From Candidatus Micrarchaeota archaeon CG_4_10_14_0_2_um_filter_60_11 (GTDB lineage: Archaea; Micrarchaeota; Micrarchaeia; Norongarragalinales; Norongarragalinaceae): a stretch of 13,774 bases of DNA. Of the stretch, positions 1 through 5,174 are shown piece by piece (within the stretch, counting starts at the first letter, position 1; every line of letters begins with the position of its first letter). The position numbers and the translations under genes are program-made. The notes below the pieces were generated by a model that saw nothing but the letters and a program-made list of their open reading frames with translations, was not told the DNA's origin and ran no database searches. The stretch covers positions 1-13,774 of the forward strand of contig PFPF01000063.1 in NCBI GenBank assembly GCA_002792915.1, given 5' to 3'.

Positions 1-1377
1 ATCTCATCGGGCAGGAGCAACGCGTTCCAGTTCGAGAGCAACGCAGTCACCGACTCGTACATCTACACGAACGTCATACCCCTCGCTGCACCGTCAACCA
101 ACGTGACGTACGGCACGTGGAATTGGGATAATGTCACGAACGCCCACGTTTGGGCTTCGACCGGACAGCAAACCACCGCGGGCATCTACGACGCTGCGGT
201 TGCAATCCAATGCAACCAAACTCAGGGCACCCTCGCCGGCAACGACACTTTGTACACCATTTCGTACACGGACGTCGCTGGAGCCGCGAGTACCGGAACG
301 ATTTATTTGCCGGGGGCTAACACTTCGGCAGCCGCGTCGTTCATAAACGGTGTCAGGAACATCACTGCAGTAACGACCAACAAAACGGCTGCGCAGTCTA
401 CGACGGTGACTTGTAGCGTCATATCGACCTACATCCCGGTCGGAACCGTGTTCTATTACAAGAACGCGGACTCGACCAGCCCGTACCACGTCGCGAACTC
501 GGTGAGCCTGCCTCAGAACGGCTCGGTAGCAATCTCTACCAACATGACGCAGTATTGGTATTCGACGACGGAGAGCGCGATGCTCGCCTTCATCGACCCC
601 AACACCGCTGCGCTCTATTACGCCGTGCCCGAGTTGACGGAAGACAACACTGGCTTGACCGCCAGCATTGGCTCCCACAGGTACTGGAGCATGCTCTACG
701 ACACCACGCTCGGCCAGTTCGTCAACGCGGTCGCTTCCACGACGATTGACAAGATCGCCTACGAGCCGACTGCCGCCAACGCAATCGGCACCACGGCACC
801 CAACCAACTGGTGACGTACGTGTCGTACCGCGGCAGCAGCGCAGACTCCGTCAGCTCTTCGTCGACGGCAATCGGCTACGCGACCAAGATCGCGCACGCG
901 CAATACACCCTCACCTCGGGTGCGGGCAACAGCACCGGCATGAGCAGCAGCGTCACCGCTGGCAAGAACGACTTCCTCCTGAACCAGGACGGATACATCG
1001 TTCAGGTCACTGACGTGACCGGCTCGTGCGGAGCTGGCGCGTGCACGGGATCGGGCAGCGTGAGCGGCATTGAGAACCTGGCGGCGTCGCAAGACAAGGC
1101 CTACGTCCTCATGGAGTTGGATACGAGCGCTTCGCCGCTGGTGGTCTTGGACTCGAGCCCGTTGGCTTCGAGCAGCCAAGTCATCGCCGTCGGCGGACAG
1201 CTGGTGAACACCGTTGCAGCGCAGGCCAGCATCGCTATAGACGCGTCGACCGAACCCATGGTCAAGGTCGTGGGCTCGAAGATAATCGTCGCGGGCTACA
1301 GCGCAGCTGACACGACTGCAGCCGCCAACAGCCTCATATCGTGGCTCGCCCAGAACAGGAACACCCTGCAAAGGTAA
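1..1377 (+). CDS. S-layer-type surface protein, 3' part (5' end outside window)
   Basis: The frame is open from base 1, so the gene begins upstream; 458 residues are visible, ending in TAA. The protein is rich in Ser, Thr, Ala and Asn, with many N-x-S/T sequons (NVT, NDT, NTS, NIT, NGS, NMT, NST) and very few Lys or Cys, typical of a glycosylated exported archaeal protein. The last ~65 residues (VGGQLVNTVAAQ, then VKVVGSKIIVAGYSAADT, then LISWLAQ) resemble the C-terminal domain of methanogen-type S-layer proteins, where a VGGPxVN-like motif precedes a VVxGxxAxDT helix region. There is no C-terminal membrane helix or PGF-type anchor, so retention would be by lattice contacts or an N-terminal part not seen here. 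A putative terminator follows directly. The S-layer family call rests on remembered motifs; the surface-protein call is firmer than the exact family. Confidence 0.75.
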   Translation: MSSGRSNAFQFESNAVTDSYIYTNVIPLAAPSTNVTYGTWNWDNVTNAHVWASTGQQTTAGIYDAAVAIQCNQTQGTLAGNDTLYTISYTDVAGAASTGTIYLPGANTSAAASFINGVRNITAVTTNKTAAQSTTVTCSVISTYIPVGTVFYYKNADSTSPYHVANSVSLPQNGSVAISTNMTQYWYSTTESAMLAFIDPNTAALYYAVPELTEDNTGLTASIGSHRYWSMLYDTTLGQFVNAVASTTIDKIAYEPTAANAIGTTAPNQLVTYVSYRGSSADSVSSSSTAIGYATKIAHAQYTLTSGAGNSTGMSSSVTAGKNDFLLNQDGYIVQVTDVTGSCGAGACTGSGSVSGIENLAASQDKAYVLMELDTSASPLVVLDSSPLASSSQVIAVGGQLVNTVAAQASIAIDASTEPMVKVVGSKIIVAGYSAADTTAAANSLISWLAQNRNTLQR

Positions 1378-1390
1378 GTTTTTCCCCTTA

Positions 1391-1430
1391 GAGGGAGGGC
1401 GTTTTGCCCTCCCTCAATCCTATTTTTTGG
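1391..1430 (+). terminator. Hairpin plus T-tract terminator after S-layer gene
   Basis: A perfect 10-bp stem (GAGGGAGGGC at 1391-1400 with GCCCTCCCTC at 1406-1415) closes a GTTTT loop and is followed about 7 nt later by a T6 run. It starts 14 nt after the stop codon. It looks like an intrinsic terminator, although archaeal termination depends mainly on the U-tract. Confidence 0.6.
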
Positions 1431-1460
1431 AGGCAACAAAACATTAGCGCAGCGAAGGCA

Positions 1461-1506
1461 AAACCGAAACGCTTTTATAAGTATTAATACTTATCAATAA
1501 GTATTG
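1461..1506 (+). promoter_or_regulatory. Promoter with 18-bp palindromic operator of the toxin-antitoxin operon
   Basis: A BRE-like CCGAAAC precedes a TATA element TTTATAA at about 1474-1480. Overlapping it, 1478-1495 is a perfect 18-bp palindrome (ATAAGTATTAATACTTAT), and its half-site ATAAGTATT recurs at 1498-1506. The start codon at 1515 lies about 38 nt after the TATA centre, giving a very short leader. The position suits autoregulation by the AbrB-domain antitoxin encoded second in the operon; that link is inferred. Confidence 0.65.
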
Positions 1507-1514
1507 TGGTTTGA

Positions 1515-1742
1515 ATGAAAAAGGCTTTTTTGTTTTCAAAACATTACCGCGAAGACAAGGACATCGACGCGGAGTTGGCGAAGGACTGCATTCAAACCGG
1601 AAAAAAGGCCTTGGACGAAGAGCCGAACAAGTTCAAGAGCGTGAAAAGTTATCGGAAGGGAGAGCTGGTCGCGGTTTACCGCGACTATGAGGAATACTTT
1701 TTCGTGATTACGGCGTTTTGGAAAGGAGGGGGCAAAAAATGA
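1515..1742 (+). CDS. Small toxin-like protein (DUF4258/MqsR-HigB-like), 75 aa
   Basis: This 75-residue basic protein starts MKKAFLFSKHYRED and ends with strands YRKGELVAVYRDY and FFVITAFWK. The layout is a histidine near the N-terminus, a charged helix, then two or three beta strands ending in an ITAFWK-like segment. It resembles DUF4258 and other small RelE/HigB-fold mRNA-interferase-like toxins. Size, position directly upstream of a DNA-binding partner with a YgiT-like zinc knuckle, and a 4-nt ATGA overlap with that partner all match toxin-first modules such as mqsRA and higBA. The start is the first ATG after the promoter, with no clear Shine-Dalgarno, as expected of a near-leaderless message. 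Toxicity and RNase activity are inferred; the family call is by motif memory only. Confidence 0.6.
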   Translation: MKKAFLFSKHYREDKDIDAELAKDCIQTGKKALDEEPNKFKSVKSYRKGELVAVYRDYEEYFFVITAFWKGGGKK

Positions 1743-2062
1743 ATTTGGAGGGCAAAACCTGCGGGGTCTGCAACAAGGGGAAACTCAAGAAGTTCCAGGA
1801 GCGGATAGCCGAAGGCGTTTACGTTGACGCGTACAAGTGCGAGCACGGGCACGTTTCCTACTCGGAAGAAGTGATGCGCAGGGTGGAAGCGCTCGAACGC
1901 GGACACGCTGAAGAAAGGCACATAGTCAAGGTGGGCTCCTCTCTCGCCGCGCTCATTCCCGCCGCGATAGTGAAGCAATTGAACCTCAAATCCAAGGAAT
2001 CGGTTTTCGTGAGCGCGAAAGGCAACACGATTACGATTAAAGTCAATTCTTCGGCAGGTTGA
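1739..2062 (+). CDS. Antitoxin/regulator: YgiT-like zinc knuckle fused to AbrB/SpoVT domain, 107 aa
   Basis: I chose the ATG at 1739, which overlaps the toxin stop (ATGA) and has a strong GGAGG about 10 nt upstream; an ATG at 1718 lies inside the toxin gene. Residues 8-38 form a zinc-knuckle-like module, C8-x2-C11 then C34-E-H36-G-H38, resembling YgiT/MqsA-type antitoxins but with His in place of the last Cys. Residues ~60-102 (HIVKVGSSLAALIPAAIV, LNLKSKESVFV, NTITIKV) form an AbrB/SpoVT/MazE swapped-hairpin DNA-binding domain. The expected role is to bind the upstream toxin through the N-terminal part and repress the operon at the palindrome at 1478-1495 through the AbrB domain. The domain reading is fairly secure; the antitoxin function is inferred from context. 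Confidence 0.7.
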   Translation: MNLEGKTCGVCNKGKLKKFQERIAEGVYVDAYKCEHGHVSYSEEVMRRVEALERGHAEERHIVKVGSSLAALIPAAIVKQLNLKSKESVFVSAKGNTITIKVNSSAG

Positions 2063-2067
2063 AAAAC

Positions 2068-2346
2068 ATGCCCGCTGACAAGCGCGTAGAGTGCGTCGCA
2101 CGCGGCAGCGTGCAAGGCGTTTTTTACAGGGCGCTCGTCAAGCAGAAGGCGTCAATGCTCGGCGTCAAGGGCTACGCGCGCAACGAGGCGGACGGCTCGG
2201 TGCGCATAGCCGCCGAGGGAAGCGAAACCGCGCTCCGCGACTTTTTGCGCCTGATAAAAGTGGACGACGGACGCCGCCGCGTCGAAGGGCTGGAAGTTAA
2301 GTGGCTGGACGCGAAAAACGAGTTCGATTCTTTCAGCATCGGCTGA
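2068..2346 (+). CDS. acyP: Acylphosphatase, 92 aa
   Basis: Acylphosphatase hydrolyses carboxyl-phosphate bonds of acyl phosphates such as 1,3-bisphosphoglycerate and carbamoyl phosphate. The fold signature is clear: RGSVQGVFYR (family GxVQGVxFR, supplying the phosphate-binding loop and catalytic Arg), then GYARNEADGSV (family RNxxDGxV, supplying the catalytic Asn). The 92-residue length is normal. I prefer the ATG at 2068, 5 nt after the antitoxin stop; a TTG at 2059 overlapping that stop is the alternative and would add three residues. Tight spacing puts it in the operon with the toxin-antitoxin pair, an odd companion for a housekeeping enzyme, possibly just read-through. Confidence 0.92.
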   Translation: MPADKRVECVARGSVQGVFYRALVKQKASMLGVKGYARNEADGSVRIAAEGSETALRDFLRLIKVDDGRRRVEGLEVKWLDAKNEFDSFSIG

Positions 2347-2359
2347 AAGCGCTGAAAAT

Positions 2360-2536
2360 TTAGTCTTCCTTCTTTGCCGCGGCTTTGGCTTCCTTCTCGA
2401 ATTCCGCGATGTCGCGGCGCACGAGCTCGCGAATCAAGTCCTGCACGCTCGGGAACTTCCTCTTTTTTTCCGCGTGGTCCTTGATTTCCCAGTCTGTGGG
2501 GAACGTGACCAAGAAAGACTCAGAATCGCCAGCCAA
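2360..2536 (-). CDS. Ribbon-helix-helix DNA-binding protein, 58 aa, TTG start
   Basis: On the minus strand a TTG at 2536 opens a 58-codon frame ending in TAA at 2360. The product reads MAGDSESFLVTFPTDWEI..., then KRKFPSVQDLIRELVRRD, then a Lys/Ala/Glu-rich tail. A short strand (SFLVTF), a first helix (DWEIKDHAEKKRK) and the FPSVQDLIRELV turn-helix match the ribbon-helix-helix pattern of CopG/MetJ/Arc-type repressors. An AAGGTG about 8 nt before the TTG supports the start; no in-frame ATG exists. AT-rich TATA-like sequence lies upstream (2565-2589 region), overlapping a palindrome at 2581-2602 that could be its operator. Translation stays open across the whole frame with archaeal-like codon choice. 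It is convergent with acyP (13-nt gap) and divergent from ftsZ. Confidence 0.65.
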   Translation of the reverse strand: MAGDSESFLVTFPTDWEIKDHAEKKRKFPSVQDLIRELVRRDIAEFEKEAKAAAKKED

Positions 2537-2580
2537 ACTTCATGCACCTTGGATAATTCAAAAGTTTAAATTTAACGCCA

Positions 2581-2602
2581 TATTTAAGCATATGCTTCAA
2601 TA
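2581..2602. promoter_or_regulatory. 22-bp near-perfect palindrome, candidate RHH operator
   Basis: A core AAGCATATGCTT (2586-2597) is a perfect 12-bp palindrome and extends to TATT/AATA arms with one mismatched pair. It overlaps a minus-strand TATA-like TTAAATA ahead of the ribbon-helix-helix gene and lies about 90 bp upstream of the ftsZ TATA box. Position and symmetry suggest a repressor site; binding is inferred. Confidence 0.45.
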
Positions 2603-2684
2603 CGGAAAAAGGGAGATCCAATTATTCCAGTATTCCCCCCGTTTTTTCCCGCGTTTACAATAGATTTTCATAGTTTTCGGGGCA

Positions 2685-2700
2685 AAGGTTTTTAAATGAC
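2685..2700 (+). promoter_or_regulatory. Promoter (TATA box) of first ftsZ
   Basis: AAAGG followed by TTTTTAAAT (2689-2697) forms a BRE/TATA pair. Initiation about 25 nt downstream (~2718) would leave a ~24-nt leader. A GAGG lies only 2 nt before the ATG at 2742, too close for a normal Shine-Dalgarno. Confidence 0.5.
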
Positions 2701-2741
2701 GAGCGAATGGTGATTTTGAAATATTCTGATAAAAAGAGGCG

Positions 2742-3815
2742 ATGGGTTTGGAGGATTTTGTAAAAGAAGCGCTCGGAAAATCGCCCACTGTCGCAGTGCG
2801 CGGCAGCGGGGAATTTGACGAAATCAAAATCAAGGTCATAGGCGTAGGCGGCGGCGGCAACAACACGGTCAACCGCATGAAGCGCCTCGAAGTCAAGGGC
2901 GCCGGCCTCATCGCGGTCAACACGGACCGCCAGCACTTGAACATGCTTGACGAAGGCATCAAGAAGATACTCATCGGAAGAAGCGTTACGAAGGGCCTGG
3001 GTGCGGGAGGCTTCCCGGACATAGGCATGAAGTGCGCGGAAGTGGACCGCTCGCAACTCGAGGAAGAGCTCGCGGGAACGCACTTGGTCTTCCTTTGCGC
3101 GGGCATGGGCGGCGGCACCGGTTCCGGCGCGGCGCCCGTAATCGCGGAAGTCGCAAAGCAGCAGGGCGCGATAGTAGTCGCGATGGTCACCTACCCGTTC
3201 GCCCTCGAGCGCGCGCGCGTGCAAAAGGCCGACGAAGGCATCCAGCGCCTGCGCGAAGTCGCGGACAGCGTAATCATACTCGACAACAACCGCCTCGTGC
3301 AAATCGTGCCGAACCTGCCGATGAACCAGGCGTTCCTCGTCGCGGACGAGATTCTCGCCAAGGCAATCGGCGGCTTGGTGTTCACCATCACGCAACCCTC
3401 GCTGGTCAACATCGACTTTGCGGACGTGCGCGCGATAATGGGCCGCGGCGACGTGGGCTTCATCGCGGTGGGCACGGGCAAGGGCCCGGCCAAGGTTGAG
3501 GACGCGGTGGACGGCGTGCTGAAGAACCGCCTGCTCGACGTTGACTTCACGGGCGCCAAGGGCGCGATAATCCACATAGCGGGCGGGGCGGACCTCACGC
3601 TGGGCGACGCGATTCGCGCCGGCGAGATGGTCACCGAACAGATGGACCCGCAGGCAAGCGTCAAATGGGGCGCGCGCCTCATTCCCTCGTACGACGGCAA
3701 GATTGAAATAACCGCCATCGTGACGGGCGTGAGTTCCGCGCAGATAGTCGGAAAGACCGCGCCCAGGAAGCAACAGCAAAAATCCACGGCTTACGACATC
3801 GAAATCGTAGGCTAG
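2742..3815 (+). CDS. ftsZ: FtsZ cell-division GTPase, first of two tandem paralogues, 357 aa
   Basis: FtsZ is a tubulin-like GTPase that polymerises at mid-cell to build the division ring. Visible motifs are the glycine-rich nucleotide loop KVIGVGGGGNNTVNR (~30-45), the tubulin signature GGGTGSG (123-129), the DNNRL region, and the T7 catalytic loop NIDFAD (223-228), which completes the GTPase site of the neighbouring subunit. All catalytic residues appear intact and the length is normal for an archaeal FtsZ. The YPFALERARVQKADEG segment resembles FtsZ2-type archaeal sequences more than FtsZ1, but I do not assign the subclass firmly. After a Lys/Gln-rich linker the protein ends in STAYDIEIVG, a likely partner-binding tail (for example for SepF). 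A second ftsZ follows after 153 bp and shares an almost identical 108-nt tract. Confidence 0.95.
   Translation: MGLEDFVKEALGKSPTVAVRGSGEFDEIKIKVIGVGGGGNNTVNRMKRLEVKGAGLIAVNTDRQHLNMLDEGIKKILIGRSVTKGLGAGGFPDIGMKCAEVDRSQLEEELAGTHLVFLCAGMGGGTGSGAAPVIAEVAKQQGAIVVAMVTYPFALERARVQKADEGIQRLREVADSVIILDNNRLVQIVPNLPMNQAFLVADEILAKAIGGLVFTITQPSLVNIDFADVRAIMGRGDVGFIAVGTGKGPAKVEDAVDGVLKNRLLDVDFTGAKGAIIHIAGGADLTLGDAIRAGEMVTEQMDPQASVKWGARLIPSYDGKIEITAIVTGVSSAQIVGKTAPRKQQQKSTAYDIEIVG
3098..3205 (+). repeat. ftsZ intragenic repeat, copy 1 (partner at 4322-4429)
   Basis: This 108-nt tract matches 4322-4429 with only three mismatches (3122, 3123, 3125), and its last 80 nt (3126-3205) are identical, synonymous sites included. 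The flanking ftsZ sequence differs frequently. It encodes the tubulin signature and the following helix-strand AAPVIAEVAKQQGAIVVAM. Confidence 0.9.
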
Positions 3816-3833
3816 GATTTGAATCCCGTTCAC

Positions 3834-3862
3834 GGGCCCGCGATTGTTTTTTCGGCGGGCCT
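3834..3862 (+). terminator. Possible hairpin terminator between ftsZ genes
   Basis: GGGCCCGC (3834-3841) pairs with GCGGGCCT (3855-3862, last pair G-T) around a 13-nt loop that contains TTTTTT. The T-run lies inside the loop rather than after the stem, so this may be only a partial terminator; the second ftsZ could still be reached by read-through. Confidence 0.3.
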
Positions 3863-3968
3863 GGAAAAATCAGGATAGCAACTAGCAACGATAGTCGCGG
3901 AGGAGTCTCGACCGCTCCGATCCGCTTGAAAAAGAGTATAACCCACTGGAGTAAAGGAGGAGGAGAAT

Positions 3969-5039
3969 ATGCAGGGACTGGTGGCTGACGCGCTCAAGGG
4001 ATGCGGCGCAACGGCTCAAACTGGAGAAAAGAAATTCCAACCCGCGGACGTCCGCATTGCGGTAGTCGGCGTGGGAGGCGGCGGGACCAACACCGTGAAC
4101 CGCCTGAAGAAGATGGGCATCACGAGCGCCAAGACCATCGCCGTGAACACGGACCAGAAGCACCTGCAGAGCATCGAGGCCGACAAGAAGGTCTTGATCG
4201 GCGGCAGCATGACGCGCGGCATGGGCGCGGGCGGCTTCCCGGAAGTCGGCCGCAAGTGCGCCGAGGCGTCCCGCGAGTATTTTGCGGAGCTGCTGAAGGA
4301 CACGGAACTCGTCTTCATAACCGCGGGCATGGGCGGCGGCACCGGAACGGGCGCGGCGCCCGTAATCGCGGAAGTCGCAAAGCAGCAGGGCGCGATAGTA
4401 GTCGCGATGGTCACCTACCCGTTCGCCCTGGAAAGGGCGCGCCTCGAAAAGGCGGATTGGGGCCTCGACCAGCTCACCGAGGCATGCGACACCGTGGTCA
4501 TAATCGACAACAACAGGCTCGTGTCATACGTGCCGAACCTGCCCATGAACCAGGCGTTCGCGGTTGCGGACACCCTCGTGGCGCGCAGCGTGAAGGGCAT
4601 CGCGGACACCATAATGCTGCCCTCGCTCGTGAACATCGACTTCGCGGACCTCCGCATGATAATGGGGAACGCGGGCGTGGCCATGATTAGCGTCGGCGAA
4701 GGCAAGGGCAACAACAAGGTGGACGACGTGATAAAGAACACGCTTGAACACCCGCTGCTCGACGTCGACTACACGGGAAGCAAGGGCGCGCTCGTGCTCG
4801 TGCACGGCGGGGCGCAGCTCACGCTGGGCGACTCCATCAAGATCGGCGAAGGCATCACGGAAACGTTCGACAACAACGCCTACGTGAAGTGGGGCGCGCG
4901 CATCGAGCCCGAGTTGGGCGACAAGGTGATAGTGACGAGCATCATCACCGGCGTCACGAGCCCGCACGCCATGGCCAAGCAGGAGCGCAAGCGCAACGAG
5001 TTCAACGAAGCCGTGAACGTTGCCAGCATACAGTTCTAG
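3969..5039 (+). CDS. ftsZ: FtsZ cell-division GTPase, second tandem paralogue, 356 aa
   Basis: This is a second complete FtsZ. It has the nucleotide loop IAVVGVGGGGTNTVNR (~30-45), the tubulin signature GGGTGTG (122-128), VIIDNNRLV, and the T7 loop NIDFAD (222-227), all intact. An unusually strong Shine-Dalgarno (AAAGGAGGAGGAG, ending 3 nt before the ATG) contrasts with the weak one of the first ftsZ, suggesting higher translation. The C-terminal tail differs (KQERKRNEFNEAV, then NVASIQF), so the two proteins probably bind different partners even though their GTPase cores are alike. Many archaea carry FtsZ1 and FtsZ2 with separate roles in ring assembly and constriction. Both copies here look FtsZ2-like around YPFALERAR, which may partly reflect the shared conversion tract. 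A hairpin terminator follows within 10 nt. Confidence 0.95.
   Translation: MQGLVADALKGCGATAQTGEKKFQPADVRIAVVGVGGGGTNTVNRLKKMGITSAKTIAVNTDQKHLQSIEADKKVLIGGSMTRGMGAGGFPEVGRKCAEASREYFAELLKDTELVFITAGMGGGTGTGAAPVIAEVAKQQGAIVVAMVTYPFALERARLEKADWGLDQLTEACDTVVIIDNNRLVSYVPNLPMNQAFAVADTLVARSVKGIADTIMLPSLVNIDFADLRMIMGNAGVAMISVGEGKGNNKVDDVIKNTLEHPLLDVDYTGSKGALVLVHGGAQLTLGDSIKIGEGITETFDNNAYVKWGARIEPELGDKVIVTSIITGVTSPHAMAKQERKRNEFNEAVNVASIQF
4322..4429 (+). repeat. ftsZ intragenic repeat, copy 2
   Basis: Partner of 3098-3205. The perfectly identical core is 4350-4429 (80 nt). See copy 1 for the mismatch positions. Confidence 0.9.
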
Positions 5040-5048
5040 ACCCCTTTA

Positions 5049-5076
5049 GGGGGCGTTTGCCCCCATTTTCACTTTT
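5049..5076 (+). terminator. Hairpin plus T-rich terminator after second ftsZ
   Basis: GGGGGC (5049-5054) and GCCCCC (5059-5064) form a 6-bp GC stem with a GTTT loop, followed by ATTTTCACTTTTT. It begins 9 nt after the stop codon and resembles the element at 1391-1430 (same CCCCTT lead-in and GGGC-GTTT-GCCC apex). Confidence 0.6.
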
Positions 5077-5109
5077 TCTCGCTTTTCGCCGATGCCCCAG
5101 AGGCAAGGA

Positions 5110-5154
5110 AAGGTTTTAAACGCGCGAACGAAAGAATTATTGGGCAATTAAATT
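5110..5154 (+). promoter_or_regulatory. Promoter region of the 601-aa surface protein
   Basis: Two TATA candidates precede the ATG at 5175: GGTTTTAAAC at 5111-5120 (leader ~35 nt) and ATTAAATT at 5147-5154 (nearly leaderless). The first has the better BRE-like upstream bases (GGAAAG). Confidence 0.45.
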
Positions 5155-5174
5155 CAAAAGGGGTCGGCTCGAAG

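Noticed and set aside
94..1371. Long minus-strand open frame (425 codons) opposite the S-layer gene
   Set aside because: Its product is Arg/Val/Gly-rich low-complexity sequence typical of the antisense of GC-rich coding DNA, and the plus strand has a sensible surface-protein sequence.
2385..2663. Plus-strand 92-codon frame opposite the ribbon-helix-helix gene
   Set aside because: No recognisable protein, it overlaps the palindrome and promoter region, and the minus-strand RHH frame explains the DNA better.
2655..3833. Minus-strand open frame of 392 codons opposite ftsZ
   Set aside because: Antisense shadow of a clear FtsZ gene; similar shadows lie opposite the second ftsZ, the 601-aa gene and scpA.
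3816..3840. T-arm-like string (minus strand GGGATTCAAATCC) suggesting a tRNA 3' end
   Set aside because: The 5-bp T-stem does not pair (CGGGA against CCTAG), it overlaps the ftsZ stop codon, and no anticodon or D arm fits.
3930..3945. TATA-like GAGTATAAC as promoter of the second ftsZ
   Set aside because: Initiation about 25 nt downstream would remove the very strong Shine-Dalgarno, so read-through from the first ftsZ or another promoter is more likely.
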